Shown: positions 1-11,580 of the stretch, piece after piece
How positions within the stretch are numbered: the stretch's first letter is position 1
How the letters are laid out: each line of letters begins with the position of its first letter
Notes under the pieces: generated by a model
Seen by the model: the letters and a program-made list of their open reading frames with translations, nothing else
Database searches by the model: none
Told to the model about the DNA's origin: nothing
Origin: Eutrigla gurnardus
Taxonomy: Eukaryota > Chordata > Actinopteri > Perciformes > Triglidae
Assembly: GCA_963514095.1 (NCBI GenBank)
Contig: OY741266.1
Location: 7,034,522 to 7,098,521, forward strand
Length of the DNA stretch: 64,000 nucleotides
Reading direction: 5' to 3'
Made by a program: the position numbers and the translations under genes

Positions 1-869
1 GACCAAAATGAATAACATAACAGGAAAACAGACAGGACATTACACTAACCACAGACCACACATTTAAACAAATTTTCCCCAAAAAGATAAAAAAGTATAT
101 TTAAAAAATCAGATCGGTATATACAATTCCTTCAGATTTAACTTTGTAAGTATGTCAATCATGATGAATTACTTCATTATTGATATAAATTAGACTTTTC
201 TATGTAGGACCTATTTTGTCCTGACTCTCAAAAATCAGTGTTTTACATTCTTCTCCTTGAATATTTTAGCTGCCAACGTTTCCCACATGGGCCTATTCCA
301 ACTTATTTTTCGATTAAGATTTTCAAAAGTTGACAGTTCTTTCACTATCCTGTCATCTCCTCCTGACTCTGTCCATAAATCTGGATAGCCACGTCTCTGA
401 CCTCTTCTTAATTTCTCCGTTTTAAAGCCTACGAAATAAAAAACAATTATTAATAATGAATATGATTATAATGAACATTTTTTAGCACTTAAGAGCCCTA
501 ATACTTCATCTCTAAATGATAAATTATTGTAAATACCCCATTTTTCCTATCATTATTTCCTTGATTTCCAAGTTATTATTTTCCATAATAACTGATTGGT
601 CGCCTCCACGACGGATAGATGATGACTGATCGCTGTCAACTACGACGGAGTATTAGGACCACATTGAGGAAAAAAAATTCACAGACTTCAAGAATAAAGT
701 CTAAGTTTACGGGAATAAAAGTCGCAATTGGCAGTTCTACTTAAAACGGAAGAGCGAAACGAGAAAAGGCGATGTCTGTTAGTTGTATATGCCTCCATCC
801 ACATTATGTGTCGACTAAATCCGTCAATGCGATAAATCAGTACCATGGAGAGCTCTCTAAACAACTCCA
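1..869. other. Intergenic, no identified gene
   Basis: AT-rich sequence with no coding region I recognise. A segment near 640-670 ('actacgacggagtattagga') resembles a motif I have seen at ends of fish DNA transposons, but I found no partner repeat, so it is not called. Confidence 0.4.
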
Positions 870-1227
870 CCGGACTAAAGGTGCGTGTCCACAGGCAGCG
901 GTGTTTCCCCGCGTCCCATTCATTGTCTATGTGAAAAGCTGTGCAATGCATTCTGGTAGCGTCGCGGCGAATGTCGAGAGACGGCGCGCGAGTTGGCCGC
1001 TCCTCATTTGCCTAAAGTTGAAGTCGAATCTACTTTATGCTAATCAGAGGCGCCGGGCTCGACTCGCCGCCTCGGGAACGCTCGCGAGCGCTAGCAAAAA
1101 TGTGTTATTTAAAGGAGAGCGCCTGTCAATCATCCTCTAGTGGCAGCCGACCAAGCGTGCAATACTGGGAAGCGGCGCGTCCACACGCGTTTAAAATCGC
1201 CCCTGTGGACACGTACCTTTAGTCAGG
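870..1227. mobile_element. Short inverted-repeat element (MITE)
   Basis: The start (gactaaaggtgcgtgtccac from 873) is repeated in reverse complement at the end (ending ...cctttagtc at 1224). The match covers about 25 bp with one internal mismatch in the first 20. The roughly 350-bp interior is GC-rich and has no convincing coding capacity. No clean target-site duplication is visible, so the superfamily is unassigned. It lies just upstream of the L1 nest. Confidence 0.6.
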
Positions 1228-1945
1228 GCTTCCTCCAGCATCATGTCTATAGGCATGTCTCATGGCTATAAGCTACATTATTGCAAATAGCATTAGCATA
1301 GCAAAATTAGGGAGTTTGTGCATAGCCTACCAAACAGATTTCATTAGTTTAGAACTTTTCCCATTTTTAATGGAATATCGAACAGCTGAGCATATTTCTG
1401 GCTGTTATGTCAAATATAATTGCATAGTTGCAGGAAAACTTTAGGCTACATCAAACTTACCTGATTGGATCGAGGCACTCCGGTGTAGCTGTTTAGACAA
1501 CCTTTGCCAGGCAAATCCAAAAATCCAACAAATTACATGCCCCTCTGTGTGCGGCCAATGGCTATTAAGTAACATATACTTGAAATTATTTTTTAAATAG
1601 AACTGGCTTGCTCTGGGATGCATTTTCAGCAGTGCATAACTGGAATATGTGATATTAAATAATAAATATGTGATACTAATAGCTGCAGTCACTACATGAA
1701 AAGATTTTCTTTAAATGTGCTTAATCATGTTTAATATAGATAGAATAATAAATATATTAAATAGACAGAATAAAAATATTGCCTAGTCAACAAATAAAAG
1801 AGGAGACGCCTGGGGGGCGTGGCTAGGCCGCAATGGAGTGAGCAGTGTTCGACGTGAGCTCCCGTTAAACCTCTATTTTAACTGAGATATGTGAAGTGTA
1901 ATCCCTCTCATACGACAGTAAACTTTCACTAAACTCCACCGGATA

Positions 1946-2865
1946 GTGGAACAACACAACGCTGGTACCCTGATGGACAAGAGGCTGAAGAAATTTAAAT
2001 ATTCTGGGCCCTCCAAAACAAGGCCCAATACCTCCCCGGTCCAGAGTACTGCCAAGAGCCCAGCTAAACAAGTGACTGACGTTGCACCTTCACCTGCCTC
2101 GGGAAAGATGGACGCTAAAGGCTTGAAGTCAGAAATCCTTCTATCTCTGAAAGCGGACATTTCAACGGTGATAAAATCAGAGCTGAGAAATGCCCTCGCT
2201 GATGACTTCGAAATGCTCAAGAACGAGCTGAAGGCGGTGAAAACAAAAATAATAAACAACAGTAGGTAGAGGGGGGACTATCAGCTTGGTCAGATGAAGT
2301 GGCTACATTACAAAAAACTGTGAGTGAGATGAAGGCAGAAATGGCAGAACTGAAAACAAAGAATGAGGATATGGAAGGGTGGATGAGGAGATGTAATATA
2401 AGAATCATTGGTGTACCCGAAACTCCCGACTCCAGCACCATAACCGCTGTATCGAAGTTGCTAACTGAGGTGCTACAGTTGGACAAAGAGCCGATGATCG
2501 ACCGCTCGCACCGGAGCCTAGGGCCGAAGAAGCCGGGCGGAAAACCTTGCGCCATCGTTTCTAAGCTACATTATTACCAAGATTGTGTCCAGATACTGCG
2601 ACGCCGAGGCCCACTCCGTTTCAACAGGGAACCAATTACCATCTTCCCGGACTACATGGCAACTGTGGCTAAAGCTCGGGCTGCATTTACAGAGGTGAGG
2701 AAGCTGCTTCGCGACCGTCAGGGAGTCCGGTACGGGATTCTGTTTCCTGCGCGACTTCGGGTCCCGCACAGAGAGGAGGACAGGGAGTTCACTGACCCGG
2801 ACAAAGCTATGGTCTATGTCAAGAAGAATATTATCCAATCCACGGAGGCCGGAGAATGTGCGTGA
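1946..2865 (+). pseudogene. L1 ORF1 (RNA-binding protein), frameshifted
   Basis: Two open segments in different frames, 1946-2269 and 2299-2865, together make an L1 ORF1p-like protein. The first has a basic, Ser/Pro-rich N-terminus. The second starts with a heptad-like coiled coil (KTVSEMKAEMAELKTKNEDM), followed directly by the RRM-domain signature RRCNIRIIGVPE typical of L1 ORF1 (transposase_22 family), and then a basic C-terminal domain. In L1 this protein trimerises and packages LINE RNA. The frame change at about 2270-2298 breaks the protein. It is immediately followed by the TTAA insertion at 2877. Confidence 0.8.
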
Positions 2866-3164
2866 GACTGATCATCTTAAAGGGATAGTTCGGAATTTTG
2901 GACATAAGACCTATTTTCCAAGTGAGCCGGTGTGTTTGAGACGTCTGGAGACGTTTTCAAGAAATTTCATTCAGTTCTTCTAGTTATAATAATAATAATA
3001 ATACATTTTATTTCATAGGCGCCTTTCTGTCACTCAAGGTCACCTTACAGTAAATAAAAGACAATGTACAGTACACAATAGAATAAAATAAAAATGAAGT
3101 AATAAAATAAAAAGAAGCCACAAAAGTACACAAGAGTAAAGTAAAGTATGGATGGGGAGCTCGG

Positions 3165-6100
3165 TTAGAGGGAAAAGGCAATCTTAAACAGGTGTGTTTT
3201 GAGTAGGGACTTGAAATGTGAAAATGTACTGATGTTCCTTATTTCGGGTGGCAGAGAGTTCCAGAGCCGGGGAGCAGAGCGTCTGAAAGCTCTGCTCCCC
3301 ATGGTGGTAAGACGGACCGGGGGGACAGTCAGCAGAATGGAGGAGGATGAACGGAGTGTGCGAGAGGGGATGGCAATATGGAGAAGATTGGAAAGATATG
3401 GGGGGGCAAGATTGTGAATGGCTTTGAATGTTAACAGGAGGATTTTGTAGTCAATGCGGGACTTGACTGGGAGCCAGTGGAGCTGCTGTAGGACGGGAGT
3501 GATGTGGTGGATGGAGGGGGTTCTGGTAATGACACGGGCAGCTGAATTCTGGACCAGTTGAAGTTTGTGCAGGGATTTATGGGTGAGACCGGAGAGGAGG
3601 GAGTTGCAGTAATCCAGGCGGGAAGTGATGAGACTATGGACAAGGATAGCAGTGGTGTGGGGAGTAAGGGAGGGGCGGAGGCGGTTGATGTTGCGTAGGT
3701 GAAAGTAAGCAGACCGGGTGATGTTATTGATGTGAGATTGGAAAGAAAGTGTGCTGTCGAGGATGACACCCAGACTCTTAACCTGTGGGGAGGGGGAAAC
3801 GGAGCAGTTGTCAATGGTGAGGGGGAAGTTGTTGGTTTTGGAGAGTATTGATTGTGTGCCAACGAGAAGAATCTCAGTTTTGTCAGAGTTGAGTTTTAGT
3901 AGATTTGAAGTGAACCAGGATTTTATTTCAGTTAAGCAGTCAGTAAGGGAGGAGGGCGGCAGGTTGGAAGTGGGCTTGCTGGCGAAGTAGAGCTGGGTGT
4001 CATCCGCATAGCAGTGAAAAGTGATGTTATGTTTGCGGAAGATATTGCCAAGGAGGAGGAGATAAATGATAAAGAGGAGGGGCCCCAGGACAGAGCCTTG
4101 AGGCACACCTGAGGTGACAGGGGAAGGTTGGGATGTGAAGGTTTTTAGCTGGATGAACTGAGTGCGGCAGGAGAGATATGACTTGAACCAGTTTAGAGGA
4201 GTATGAGTGATGCCGAGGGAGGATAGTCTCTTGAGAAGGGTGGTGTGACAGATGGTATCGAAGGCTGCACTGAGGTCGAGGAGGATGAGAATGGAGAGTA
4301 AACCAGAATCAGCTGCCATGTGGAGGTCGTTGGTTATTTTAATGAGTGCAGTCTCTGTGCTATGGAAAGGGCGGAAACCAGACTGGAACTGTTCGTACAG
4401 GTTGTTGTTGGATAAATGAGAATGGAGTTGAATTGCTACTGTTTTTTCAAGAATCTTGGAAATGAAGGGGAGATTAGAAATTGGACGGAGGTTATTGAAG
4501 TTTGTGGGATCTGCACCAGGTTTTTTCAGAATTGGGGTAATTGCAGCAGTCTTGAATGATGTAGGAACAGTTCCAGTGGAGAGAGAGGAGTGGATAATGG
4601 CGGAGATGAGAGGGACCAGGGGAGGAAGGCAGGCTTTGACCAGAACTGTGGGGAGAGGGTCGAGCTGACAGGTGGATGGCTTGGACTTGCGGATAAGATC
4701 TGAAATTTATGGGGTGGTGGGGAGCTGGAAGGAGGAGAAAGAGTGGGTAGGAGGAGGAAGTTCAGATACAACATTGAGGGTGGTTTGTGAGCTGAGATGT
4801 TGGTGAATCATCTGGATTTTCTGACTGAGGAATGACATGATGGAGTTACAGAAAGCAGTTGAACAGAGGTGAGATGGTAGAGATTCCGGGGCTTGGGTGA
4901 CATTCTTGAGCAGTGAGAACAGTGATTTGGTGTTACCTTTGTTGGAAGAGATTATGCCAGTGTAATAATTTGATTTGGTTTGGGTAATGCAGTTCTTGTA
5001 ATGTAACATGTGATTTTTGTAATTGTCTTTGTGAATATGAAGTCCAGTTTTCCTGTATAGCCGCTCGAGTTGTCGTCCTTTAGTTTTGATCAGTCGAAGT
5101 TCGGGGGTAAACCAGGGAGCGGAAAGGGAGAAGGAAACAGATCTGGTTTTTAGCGGAGCAAGGGAGTTGAGAATGTGTTGAAGTCCAGTGTTGTAGTGTG
5201 AAACCAGCTGTTCAAGGGAGACTGAGTTGTGAGTGGCCATGAGGGAGTCGATGCTGGAGGAGAGGGAATCTAAGCTAATGTCCTTAATGTTGCGAAAAGA
5301 AATGAGACGGCGGAGCTTGGTGGTAGAGAGAGGGAGTTTAACATTAAATGAGAGGAGGAAATGGTCAGATATGGGGAGTTCGACTGCAGTTAGGTCAGAA
5401 GGGGGAACACCAGAGCAGCAGATTAAATCCAGAATGTGACCCTTCGAGTGAGTGGGGGTATCGGTGTGCTGATGAAATCCAAAACTGTCGAGGCAGGATG
5501 TAAAGTCTTTTGTGAGTGGGTTGTTGGTATTGTCCATGTGAATGTTAAAATCTCCCAGTACTATGTTGTTAGGTGAAAGTGTGGATAGGTGGGTGAGCAG
5601 AGCAGCAAAGTCATGTAGAAAGTCATTGTTTGGTTTTGGGGGCCGGTACACAGTTGCAATGATGGTGGGAGTAGGTCCAGAGAGCTGACAGACAGTGGAT
5701 TCGAAGGAGGTGAAAGCAGGGGTTGGCACCGGCGAGACTTTCCACTTCTTGTGATGAATTATTGCTAGACCCCCTCCCCGGCCGGTGCCACGGGGTTGAC
5801 AGGTGTAAGTAAATGCCGGAGGAGTCGATTCATTGAGTTGGGAGAAGTCATTGGGTTGTTGCCAGGTTTCAGTTAAACAGAAAAAGTCAAATTTATGGTC
5901 AGTGATGAGATCCTGGATGAGATGGCCCTTGCTTGTGAGTGAGCGGATATTAAGTAAACCAAAGTTGACAGTGGTGCTTTCACAATTGGCAGTGGTGTTA
6001 GCCGACCGGGGCAGGGAGGCTAGGACACTGTGGTCAACGGCCCGGCCGGTGTTGGATGAAGGGGGACGGGAATTGAACCAGATGGATTTTATTGGCTGAG

Positions 6101-6173
6101 TGGGAGGGACGGGGGCGCTAGAGAGCTGGACTGTACTTTGTACTGCTGCTGGGATGGGGTGAGGAAGAGTCAC
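3165..6173 (-). pseudogene. L2 LINE ORF2 (endonuclease-reverse transcriptase), one nonsense codon
   Basis: About 1,000 codons in one frame, read on the minus strand from an ATG at 6173 to a stop at 3165. The only interruption is a TAA at 4707-4709. The N-terminal half is an apurinic-type endonuclease with motifs NIRSLTSK, CLTETW, GDFNIH and PISDH. The C-terminal half is a reverse transcriptase with LDLSAAFDT, GVPQGSVLGPLLF and the catalytic YADD, followed by the C-terminal WNSLPPEIRN region typical of L2/CR1 LINEs. In life it nicks target DNA and primes cDNA synthesis from the LINE RNA. With one stop codon and no visible frameshift this is a fairly young copy. Confidence 0.85.
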
Positions 6174-6200
6174 TATGGAGGGGGTGTGTGGTGTAAATAG

Positions 6201-6365
6201 TCAGTCACGTGGAGCATAATGTACAGAATATTGGATATTGGCTGCAAGCATGCGAGCGCCTGTGGTGCTAGGATGGATGCCATCTGATTTAAAAAAGGAG
6301 GGGCGGTTCCAGAAGAGATTAAAATTGTCCGTAAAGTTAAAGCCTCGGACGTAGCAGGCAGGTAG
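6201..6365 (-). pseudogene. C-terminal end of L2 ORF1 (SGNH-esterase-like)
   Basis: A short segment reading ...FWNRPSFFKSDGIHPSTTGA... to a stop at 6201, just upstream of ORF2. The D-x-I-H-P plus Gly-Ala-x-x-L pattern is the last block of the SGNH/GDSL esterase domain found in ORF1 of many CR1/L2 LINEs. The rest of ORF1 is missing because the element is 5'-truncated at about 6365. It shares the ORF2 frame and is separated from ORF2 by a stop. Confidence 0.55.
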
Positions 6366-6566
6366 GTTGCCGAGTTCGCTTATGCTATGGCTAGCGCAAG
6401 TCAATGGTTCTTAGCTAGACAGGCATTAAAAACAGTCTTGCCCACTCCACTGTCGATGTACATATCTGTGTTGATAGAATAATATTTGAAACAAAACTAA
6501 CCTCGCATTGCATGAATCATCCATTTTTTGAGGAACTAGTTTCTCAGCCGCAGCAAACTTAACTTT

Positions 6567-7142
6567 GCTCCGTCGGACTCAAAACTCTAAGACGCGCCGC
6601 CCGAAATACTGCCCGTAAATAGGCAATCGAACTGGGCCAAACTGTCTGCACTTATACCCCAAAGGCTGTCTGAAAAGCCCTCGGAGCTCACTCAAACACC
6701 GGGCAGCCCACGGCCACGCGAAGCCACAATTACGCACCGCGAACCCAGACCACTGCTCCGTCCGGAGAACCGTAAACCCTCGGACGCGTTGCGGGGATTC
6801 CCTCCGGTAAATAGACACATGAACACCGACGAATAGTCGGGCCTCGTGCCCTCAGAGCTGGGTGAAAAGCTTGTGGACCGCAGACCAACACCGGGCAGCG
6901 GGCGGCTCCGCGAATCCACACATGCAAACTCTCCGTCGGACTCAAAACTCTAAGACGCGCCGCCCGAAATACGAATTGTTGGGACTCATGCCCTCAGACC
7001 TGGGTGAAAAGCGCTTGGACCTCACGCAAACACTGGGCAGCCCACGGCCACGCGAACCCACAATTACGCACCGTGAACCCGGACCTCTGCTCCGTCCGTA
7101 GACCCGTAAACCCTCAGAGGCGTTGCGGGGAATTCCCTCCTG
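6567..7142. repeat. Internal direct repeats in the TTAA element
   Basis: GC-rich modules recur in the core of the TTAA element. A block beginning gggcagcccacggccacgcg occurs at 6701 and again at 7035 (spacing 334). A block beginning ctccgtcggactcaaaactc occurs near 6567 and near 6933. A degenerate partial copy is near 6890. No gene is recognised. Confidence 0.6.
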
Positions 7143-7820
7143 GCACCACCAGTCTCCGTTTGTTCAGTCCCTGTTCTCAGCTCCAGCGGGGGCTATCTCG
7201 GTCTCCACAGACGCTCGTTCACGTTCTGCCCTTTGAGCATCCCTCTTGCGCAATTCTTTCTCTGTATATTCAGGCTCGTACAGGCACGGTTGGGTTTGGG
7301 TGGAAAAAAACTCCTCATCAGAGTCTTCAAAAGTTTCAGTATATTCTCCAAAAGTGTCCATTTCTGTGAGATTGAAGAAACTAGCACTGCAGGCTACTCT
7401 GCGTCTGTAGCAATTACATGCAGGTAAACAAACTATTATAGAACCGGTAACTTATAAGTGCTAGATGATATCACTCCGCCGCTGCCATAGCCTACTAGGA
7501 AGCATGACACGCTGCTGCTGCTGCTGAGACATAAATCCTTAAAAATGCAAGGTTGGTTTTATTTCAAACATTCTATCAACACATATGTACATCGATAGTG
7601 CCGTTACAATGGATTTGCCTCGGGTGCACTGTGGAGTGGGCAAGACTGTTTTTAATGCCATGCTAACTAGAACGATTGACTTGCGCTAGCCATAGCATAA
7701 GCGAACTCGGCAACTAGAAGAACAGAATGAAATTTCTTGAAAACGTCTCCAGACGTCTCGAACACACCGGCTCACTTGGAAAATAGGTCTTATGTCCAAA
7801 ATTCTGAACTATCCCTTTAA

Positions 7821-8757
7821 CCCTCTAAGACCCACATAGAGAACTTTCCGTCTTGTCATACTTTTGTGTATTGCCTATAAAATTGTCATTTTTTAGAGTA
7901 TCATCAAGTTATACACATCCCCAGAATCAGCACAACCTCAGCTAACTGTGTGTATCACTCAATAAATACTTATATACACTATAATAGGGGATTTTAGCCC
8001 ATAAATTAAAAATAAATAAAAACGTACCTTAAATCTTTACACATTTTATTAAAAAAAGCACTGTAAACCATTATAACGAAAGAAAAGCTCAACATAGAAA
8101 GTTTAGCACACTTGTTTGGATTGTTCGAGAAGTTATTTGAAGCTTCTAGCTGCTTTTGTCTATGAAATATGGATATTCTTTTGAGTAGTGTCCATGGGCG
8201 TTTTTTTTGCCAGCAATCGTCCTTTCCTCTCCCTGCCCTAAATATGTGTGTATATAATGTACTTTTTCTGTGCCATTTATGTATTTAACTTTCTCTATCA
8301 CTACAGTAACTTTTTGACCGTCATTTGCTCTGCTGTGAACTCCTCCGTGTCTCCTGTTTGGGCAAACACAACGACTCACGGCCAAGCGTAAATCAGGCTT
8401 TCCGATTGGCTGTAAAAGCCGCTACGGGAGCCAATACGAATGTCCGATGCATAAACGTGACTCTATACGTCACGAGCAAGATGGCGGATAAAAACAATGA
8501 TCGATATACATAAACAAAACGGAGAAATGCACCGCGGAAACGAGGAGACATCTAGTCACATCTTTACAACTTTACGCATTTGTTTTGTTGTCAGAAATAA
8601 ATCGCTCACATGGACAAGCAGGGTACCGTTGTTTAGACCCTCTCTAGTTTAAGAGGAAATAACCCGCATCTTTCTAGCGTAAACCATTACAGAGTTATGA
8701 CGCTCTAAAGAAAACATGATTAGTTGTAGCGTATACGCCACAATGGGTCTCAGAGGG
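7821..8757. mobile_element. CCCT...AGGG inverted-repeat element (piggyBac-like MITE)
   Basis: Begins CCCTCTAAGACCCA directly after the TTAA at 7817 and ends TGGGTCTCAGAGGG at 8757. This is a 14-bp terminal inverted repeat with one mismatch. CCCT termini next to TTAA are typical of piggyBac-type elements. The right flank is TTCT, not TTAA, so the right target copy is mutated or the assignment is imperfect. About 0.94 kb, with no identifiable transposase. Confidence 0.6.
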
Positions 8758-9233
8758 TTCTGAATATATCTCTTTTGACCTACGGATCTGTTGACCATGT
8801 CTATACCGTGCCAGAGGGGTATTCCATCAAACTAGTTAAGCGCAAAGCCGGGCTAATTTCGATAAGCCTCGCTACCTTTAGCGAGAGTTGCGTTCCATCA
8901 ACGTGACTTGAGGCACTCTCCGCTAAGTAACCATGGGAATTTATCCGACCAAACTAGCCCCGGGGCAGGCTAACCATCAGGCTTACTTTAGCGGGGGTTT
9001 CAGAGAAGTCCGTCTGTCGGAAACAACTGTACCAGCAGAAGGTTCCGCCAAGTCTAGTCCTCGTGATTTCGTCATGTGAAAGACCAAAAATTACCAAAAT
9101 TACATATATGAAGTACAAACAGACTATATTTTCATCAAGCGTCTAAAAATACATGCTTGCAATTAAAAAATATGAATAAATCGTTTATTTTGTTTAACAC
9201 CGACTGGCCATATCATAACTTTGAGCCCCCAGT

Positions 9234-9288
9234 TGGGTGAGTGGTGCTGCACCTGCCCTCGGAGGTGGGCATCGCAGGTTCACATCCC
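9234..9288 (+). other. tRNA-like A box / B box pair
   Basis: TGGGTGAGTGG at 9234-9244 fits an RNA polymerase III A box. GGTTCACATCC at 9278-9288 fits a B box with one departure. The spacing is tRNA-like, and a short stem (CACCT/AGGTG) lies where the anticodon arm would be. Acceptor and T-arm pairing are poor, so this is a tRNA-derived relic, not a tRNA gene. Confidence 0.4.
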
Positions 9289-9684
9289 GGCGAGAACATC
9301 TCATGTGTGTTTTCTTTATTTTTTTGCCTGTACAATTGTCTTTAGATTCAGAGAATTAGATCAACATTTTAACTATGATAAATATGTCATACAATTTCCC
9401 CCGAACCCAAATATAACTTGCAAAAACATGATAGATATAAAGATGTTATTATTAATAGCATGTTATAGATCCCAATGACAAAGGCATTGCTGCATGCAAT
9501 TTTCAGCCACATACCGGTAAATTCCTTTCAGGTGAGTTCATTAATAGGTTCATTGAATGTATTCATTAAATTGTTGAGATAAATTAGTTGGTCAATGTAG
9601 ATGCATTTACTAGGCCTATCTAAAAAAAAGAGAGAAAGAGAGAGTTCCGGCCAAAGAAAGATATTTCACAATGTTCCATAGTCA

Positions 9685-9737
9685 GGATTGAACCGTGGCC
9701 GGCCGCGTGTAAAGCCCAGCGCATTACCTCTACCCTA
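9685..9737 (-). other. Second tRNA-like A box / B box pair, opposite strand
   Basis: Read on the minus strand: TAGGGTAGAGG (9737 to 9727) as A box and GGTTCAATCC (9694 to 9685) as B box, with tRNA-like spacing. Cloverleaf pairing is incomplete, so a functional tRNA gene is unlikely. Confidence 0.4.
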
Positions 9738-9740
9738 TCC

Positions 9741-9965
9741 TCACGTTAGAGAAATCGTAGTCAGTGTTATATTAGAACATGTTACTCTTAACGGTACTTC
9801 CGTATTAAATCGCTCGGCAATTCTTGCCCAAGCAGCCTCGCGATTTTTATTTATCACTACAGTATTCCCTTTTTTGGTTATGATGGGTTTGTACTCCTCG
9901 TACAGTTCCATCAATAATTTTTGCTCTGGTCTTTTCCGCCATTTTCTCAATGATTCAACATTCAC
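9741..9965 (-). pseudogene. Harbinger Myb/SANT-like DNA-binding protein, fragment
   Basis: A 74-residue open segment with the pattern RKRPEQKLLMELYEEYKPII followed by NTVVINKNREAAWARIAERF. This matches the trihelix/Myb-like domain of the accessory protein encoded by PIF/Harbinger transposons, which helps bring the transposase to DNA and into the nucleus. The conserved Trp of the third helix (AAW) is present. It ends abruptly within the domain, so it is a remnant. Confidence 0.55.
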
Positions 9966-10808
9966 GGTTCTGGTCTGGCTTCATATCCCGTGAACGGCGT
10001 AACACAAGACAACTTTAACCTGGCTTGAATAAGCCTCAACAAGGCGCGGCTGAAATGCCTTAATGGAATGGGTTTAGCCGCAAGTGGAAGTTGGCGTTAG
10101 TTCTAACCAGGCTTAACCAGGTAAGCACCGCTTTAATTAGCGAGTTTGGTGGAATACCCCTCAGATCAGGTACAAATTCATAACACAATGTTTACGTTTT
10201 CTATATTGTTCCACTTGCTTATTGGTACTGCTGACCAGCGTGAACTGTGTGTGCTGACATACTATCTCAGGTACTACCAAAGTACTTGTTTTTACTTAAA
10301 GGTTATCCCGAGTTAAAATGAAAGTCATGCTGTTCAGTTCCTAATTATTATTATTATTATGGGTTAAGTGGGTCGGCCACATTTGGTTATTTGTGAGAGA
10401 CATTACACTTGACGCAGTGTTATTTAAGGAAGTTAATGCTGTATAGTCTTGATATTCGGCATGATTAATAGATTCTCTCCCAAGAATAATAACCTAAGTT
10501 TACTGTGCATTATACCGAGAAATGTATTACTTTACACTTTACTATTCCTTATTATCTTTTTGTTGGAGGCTCGACGGGAGCCCCAGCGCTTAGCTTTATA
10601 CCTCCCAACCACAAACACTTAATGTTTGGATTTTTCTCTGGAGTTTGTAGTAATCACCTTGTTCACGTTGGTGATAGAGGGCTATCTATACTCTATCTAT
10701 ACTACTGGGCCTATCTACGAATTCATGCTACTCTGACAGACTTTTATGTTTCTTTGTTTTTGTGTCTTTGGGTTTCATATATGGTGCTCACTTCTCTGTA
10801 TGCACAAT

Positions 10809-11253
10809 ATGGCCAATATAAATAATACAAGAGGTTATGATGGTTGCCCTGCTAATTTCATAAATTGGAATGTTAAATCACTTAATCATCCAGTGAAATT
10901 TAAAAAAATATTCTCACACATAAAACAGCTCAGGGCAGATATTGCATTCTTACAAGAGACCCATATACGATCTTGTGATAGTTCTCGCCTTGCTAGGGGA
11001 TGGGCTGGCCAGGTGTATCAATCCAATTTCTGCTCAAAGGCTAGGGGTGTTGCTATTATGATAGGTAAAAACGTACAGTTCACAGCATCTCATGTGACTC
11101 TGCAGGGCGATTTGTCATTGTGGTAGGAAAATTATACTCACTCCCAGTTATTTTAGCCTGTATTTATGCCCCGAACTGGGATGACCCTACATTTTTCACC
11201 AATTTTTTTTCCCGCTTACCAGATCTGTCATCACATCATCTTATACTTGGTGG
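10809..11253 (+). pseudogene. L1 ORF2, N-terminal endonuclease part (interrupted)
   Basis: The ATG at 10809 opens a frame with NFINWNVKSLNHPVKFKKIF, then AFLQETHI and the rest of an L1 apurinic endonuclease. The frame breaks at about 11100 (a one-base shift turns the coding tract into a TAG at 11124). It continues in another frame (CIYAPNWDDP, LILGG) until the LTR retrotransposon insertion at 11254. The reading resumes at 17256 with DINC, completing the GGDIN motif. Confidence 0.8.
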
Positions 11254-11580
11254 TGTCACGACCCGGCTCTAGGCCGGACAAATATCACGAAACGAAAAGG
11301 TGAAACAATAAACTGACAATTTATTAAGGTAACAGAATGTATCAACTAAACATAAGCACAACAAAAGAACAAAGGAACACGAGGGGCTGCGACGGAGCTG
11401 CACTCCGCTCTCCCTCTGGAGCCAGGTGAAGCAAGGCCGAGGAGGGGGAAACGAGCCACTTAAGAACACCTGGACTGGCCAGGCCCACCAACGTCAGAGC
11501 CACACCCACTGCCAACCTGCAGAGACATAAACACAGACACACAACCACACGACAGGTCCTAAAGGCAATAGGCCGTCACA
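11254..11580 (-). repeat. 3' LTR of the Gmr1-like element
   Basis: 327 bp, bounded by TG/CA on the + strand, identical to the 16925-17251 copy except at about 11394, 11485, 11490 and 11491. Because the element is on the minus strand this is its 3' LTR. The + strand tract ttTATTaa near 11320 is a reverse-strand AATAAA-like signal. Confidence 0.9.

Larger units (their letters stand above)
2984..6365 (-). mobile_element. L2-clade LINE, 5'-truncated
   Basis: A LINE on the minus strand. Its 3' end (+ coordinate 2984) is an ATT/TTA trinucleotide tail preceded by a short UTR resembling fish L2 3' ends. It contains the end of ORF1 (6201-6365) and nearly all of ORF2 (3165-6173). The 5' break at about 6365 abuts transposon arm sequence that continues the left arm at 2983, so the boundaries are set by the interrupted inverted repeat. 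At most a 3-5 bp target duplication (..GTT) is visible. L2 elements often show little or none. Confidence 0.8.
2877..7820. mobile_element. TTAA-flanked DNA element with long inverted repeats, hosting an L2 LINE
   Basis: TTAA occurs at 2877-2880 and 7817-7820. The element between starts AGGGATAGTTCGG and ends with its complement. The inverted arms are about 220-250 bp: the left arm runs 2881-2983 and continues at 6366-6482 after the L2 insertion; the right arm is 7570-7816. TTAA duplication is characteristic of piggyBac and Kolobok transposons; the AGGG terminus does not decide between them. Without the L2 copy the element is about 1.55 kb. It has no recognisable transposase, so it is non-autonomous. 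It sits between ORF1 and ORF2 of the L1 LINE. Confidence 0.8.
8814..10162. mobile_element. PIF/Harbinger-like element, degenerate
   Basis: Matching inverted ends: gaggggtattccatcaaact at 8814 and, in reverse complement, gaggggtattccaccaaact ending at 10162. Inside, on the minus strand, is a fragment of the Myb/SANT-like protein that accompanies Harbinger transposases (9741-9965). No transposase is recognised, so the copy is internally deleted or mostly decayed. Flanking CCAGA/TCAGA may be a diverged target duplication. It lies in the ORF1-ORF2 spacer of the L1 LINE. Confidence 0.65.

Noticed and set aside
1946..2865. Domesticated L1 ORF1 gene
   Set aside because: Frameshifted, directly followed by the rest of a broken L1; no sign of selection that I can see.
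9225..9300. A genuine tRNA gene
   Set aside because: A and B boxes are present, but acceptor and T stems do not pair and the context is a decayed transposon.
11269..11548. Minus-strand frames inside the LTR (also 16940-17219)
   Set aside because: Same sequence in both LTRs, no homology to known proteins; LTR shadows.
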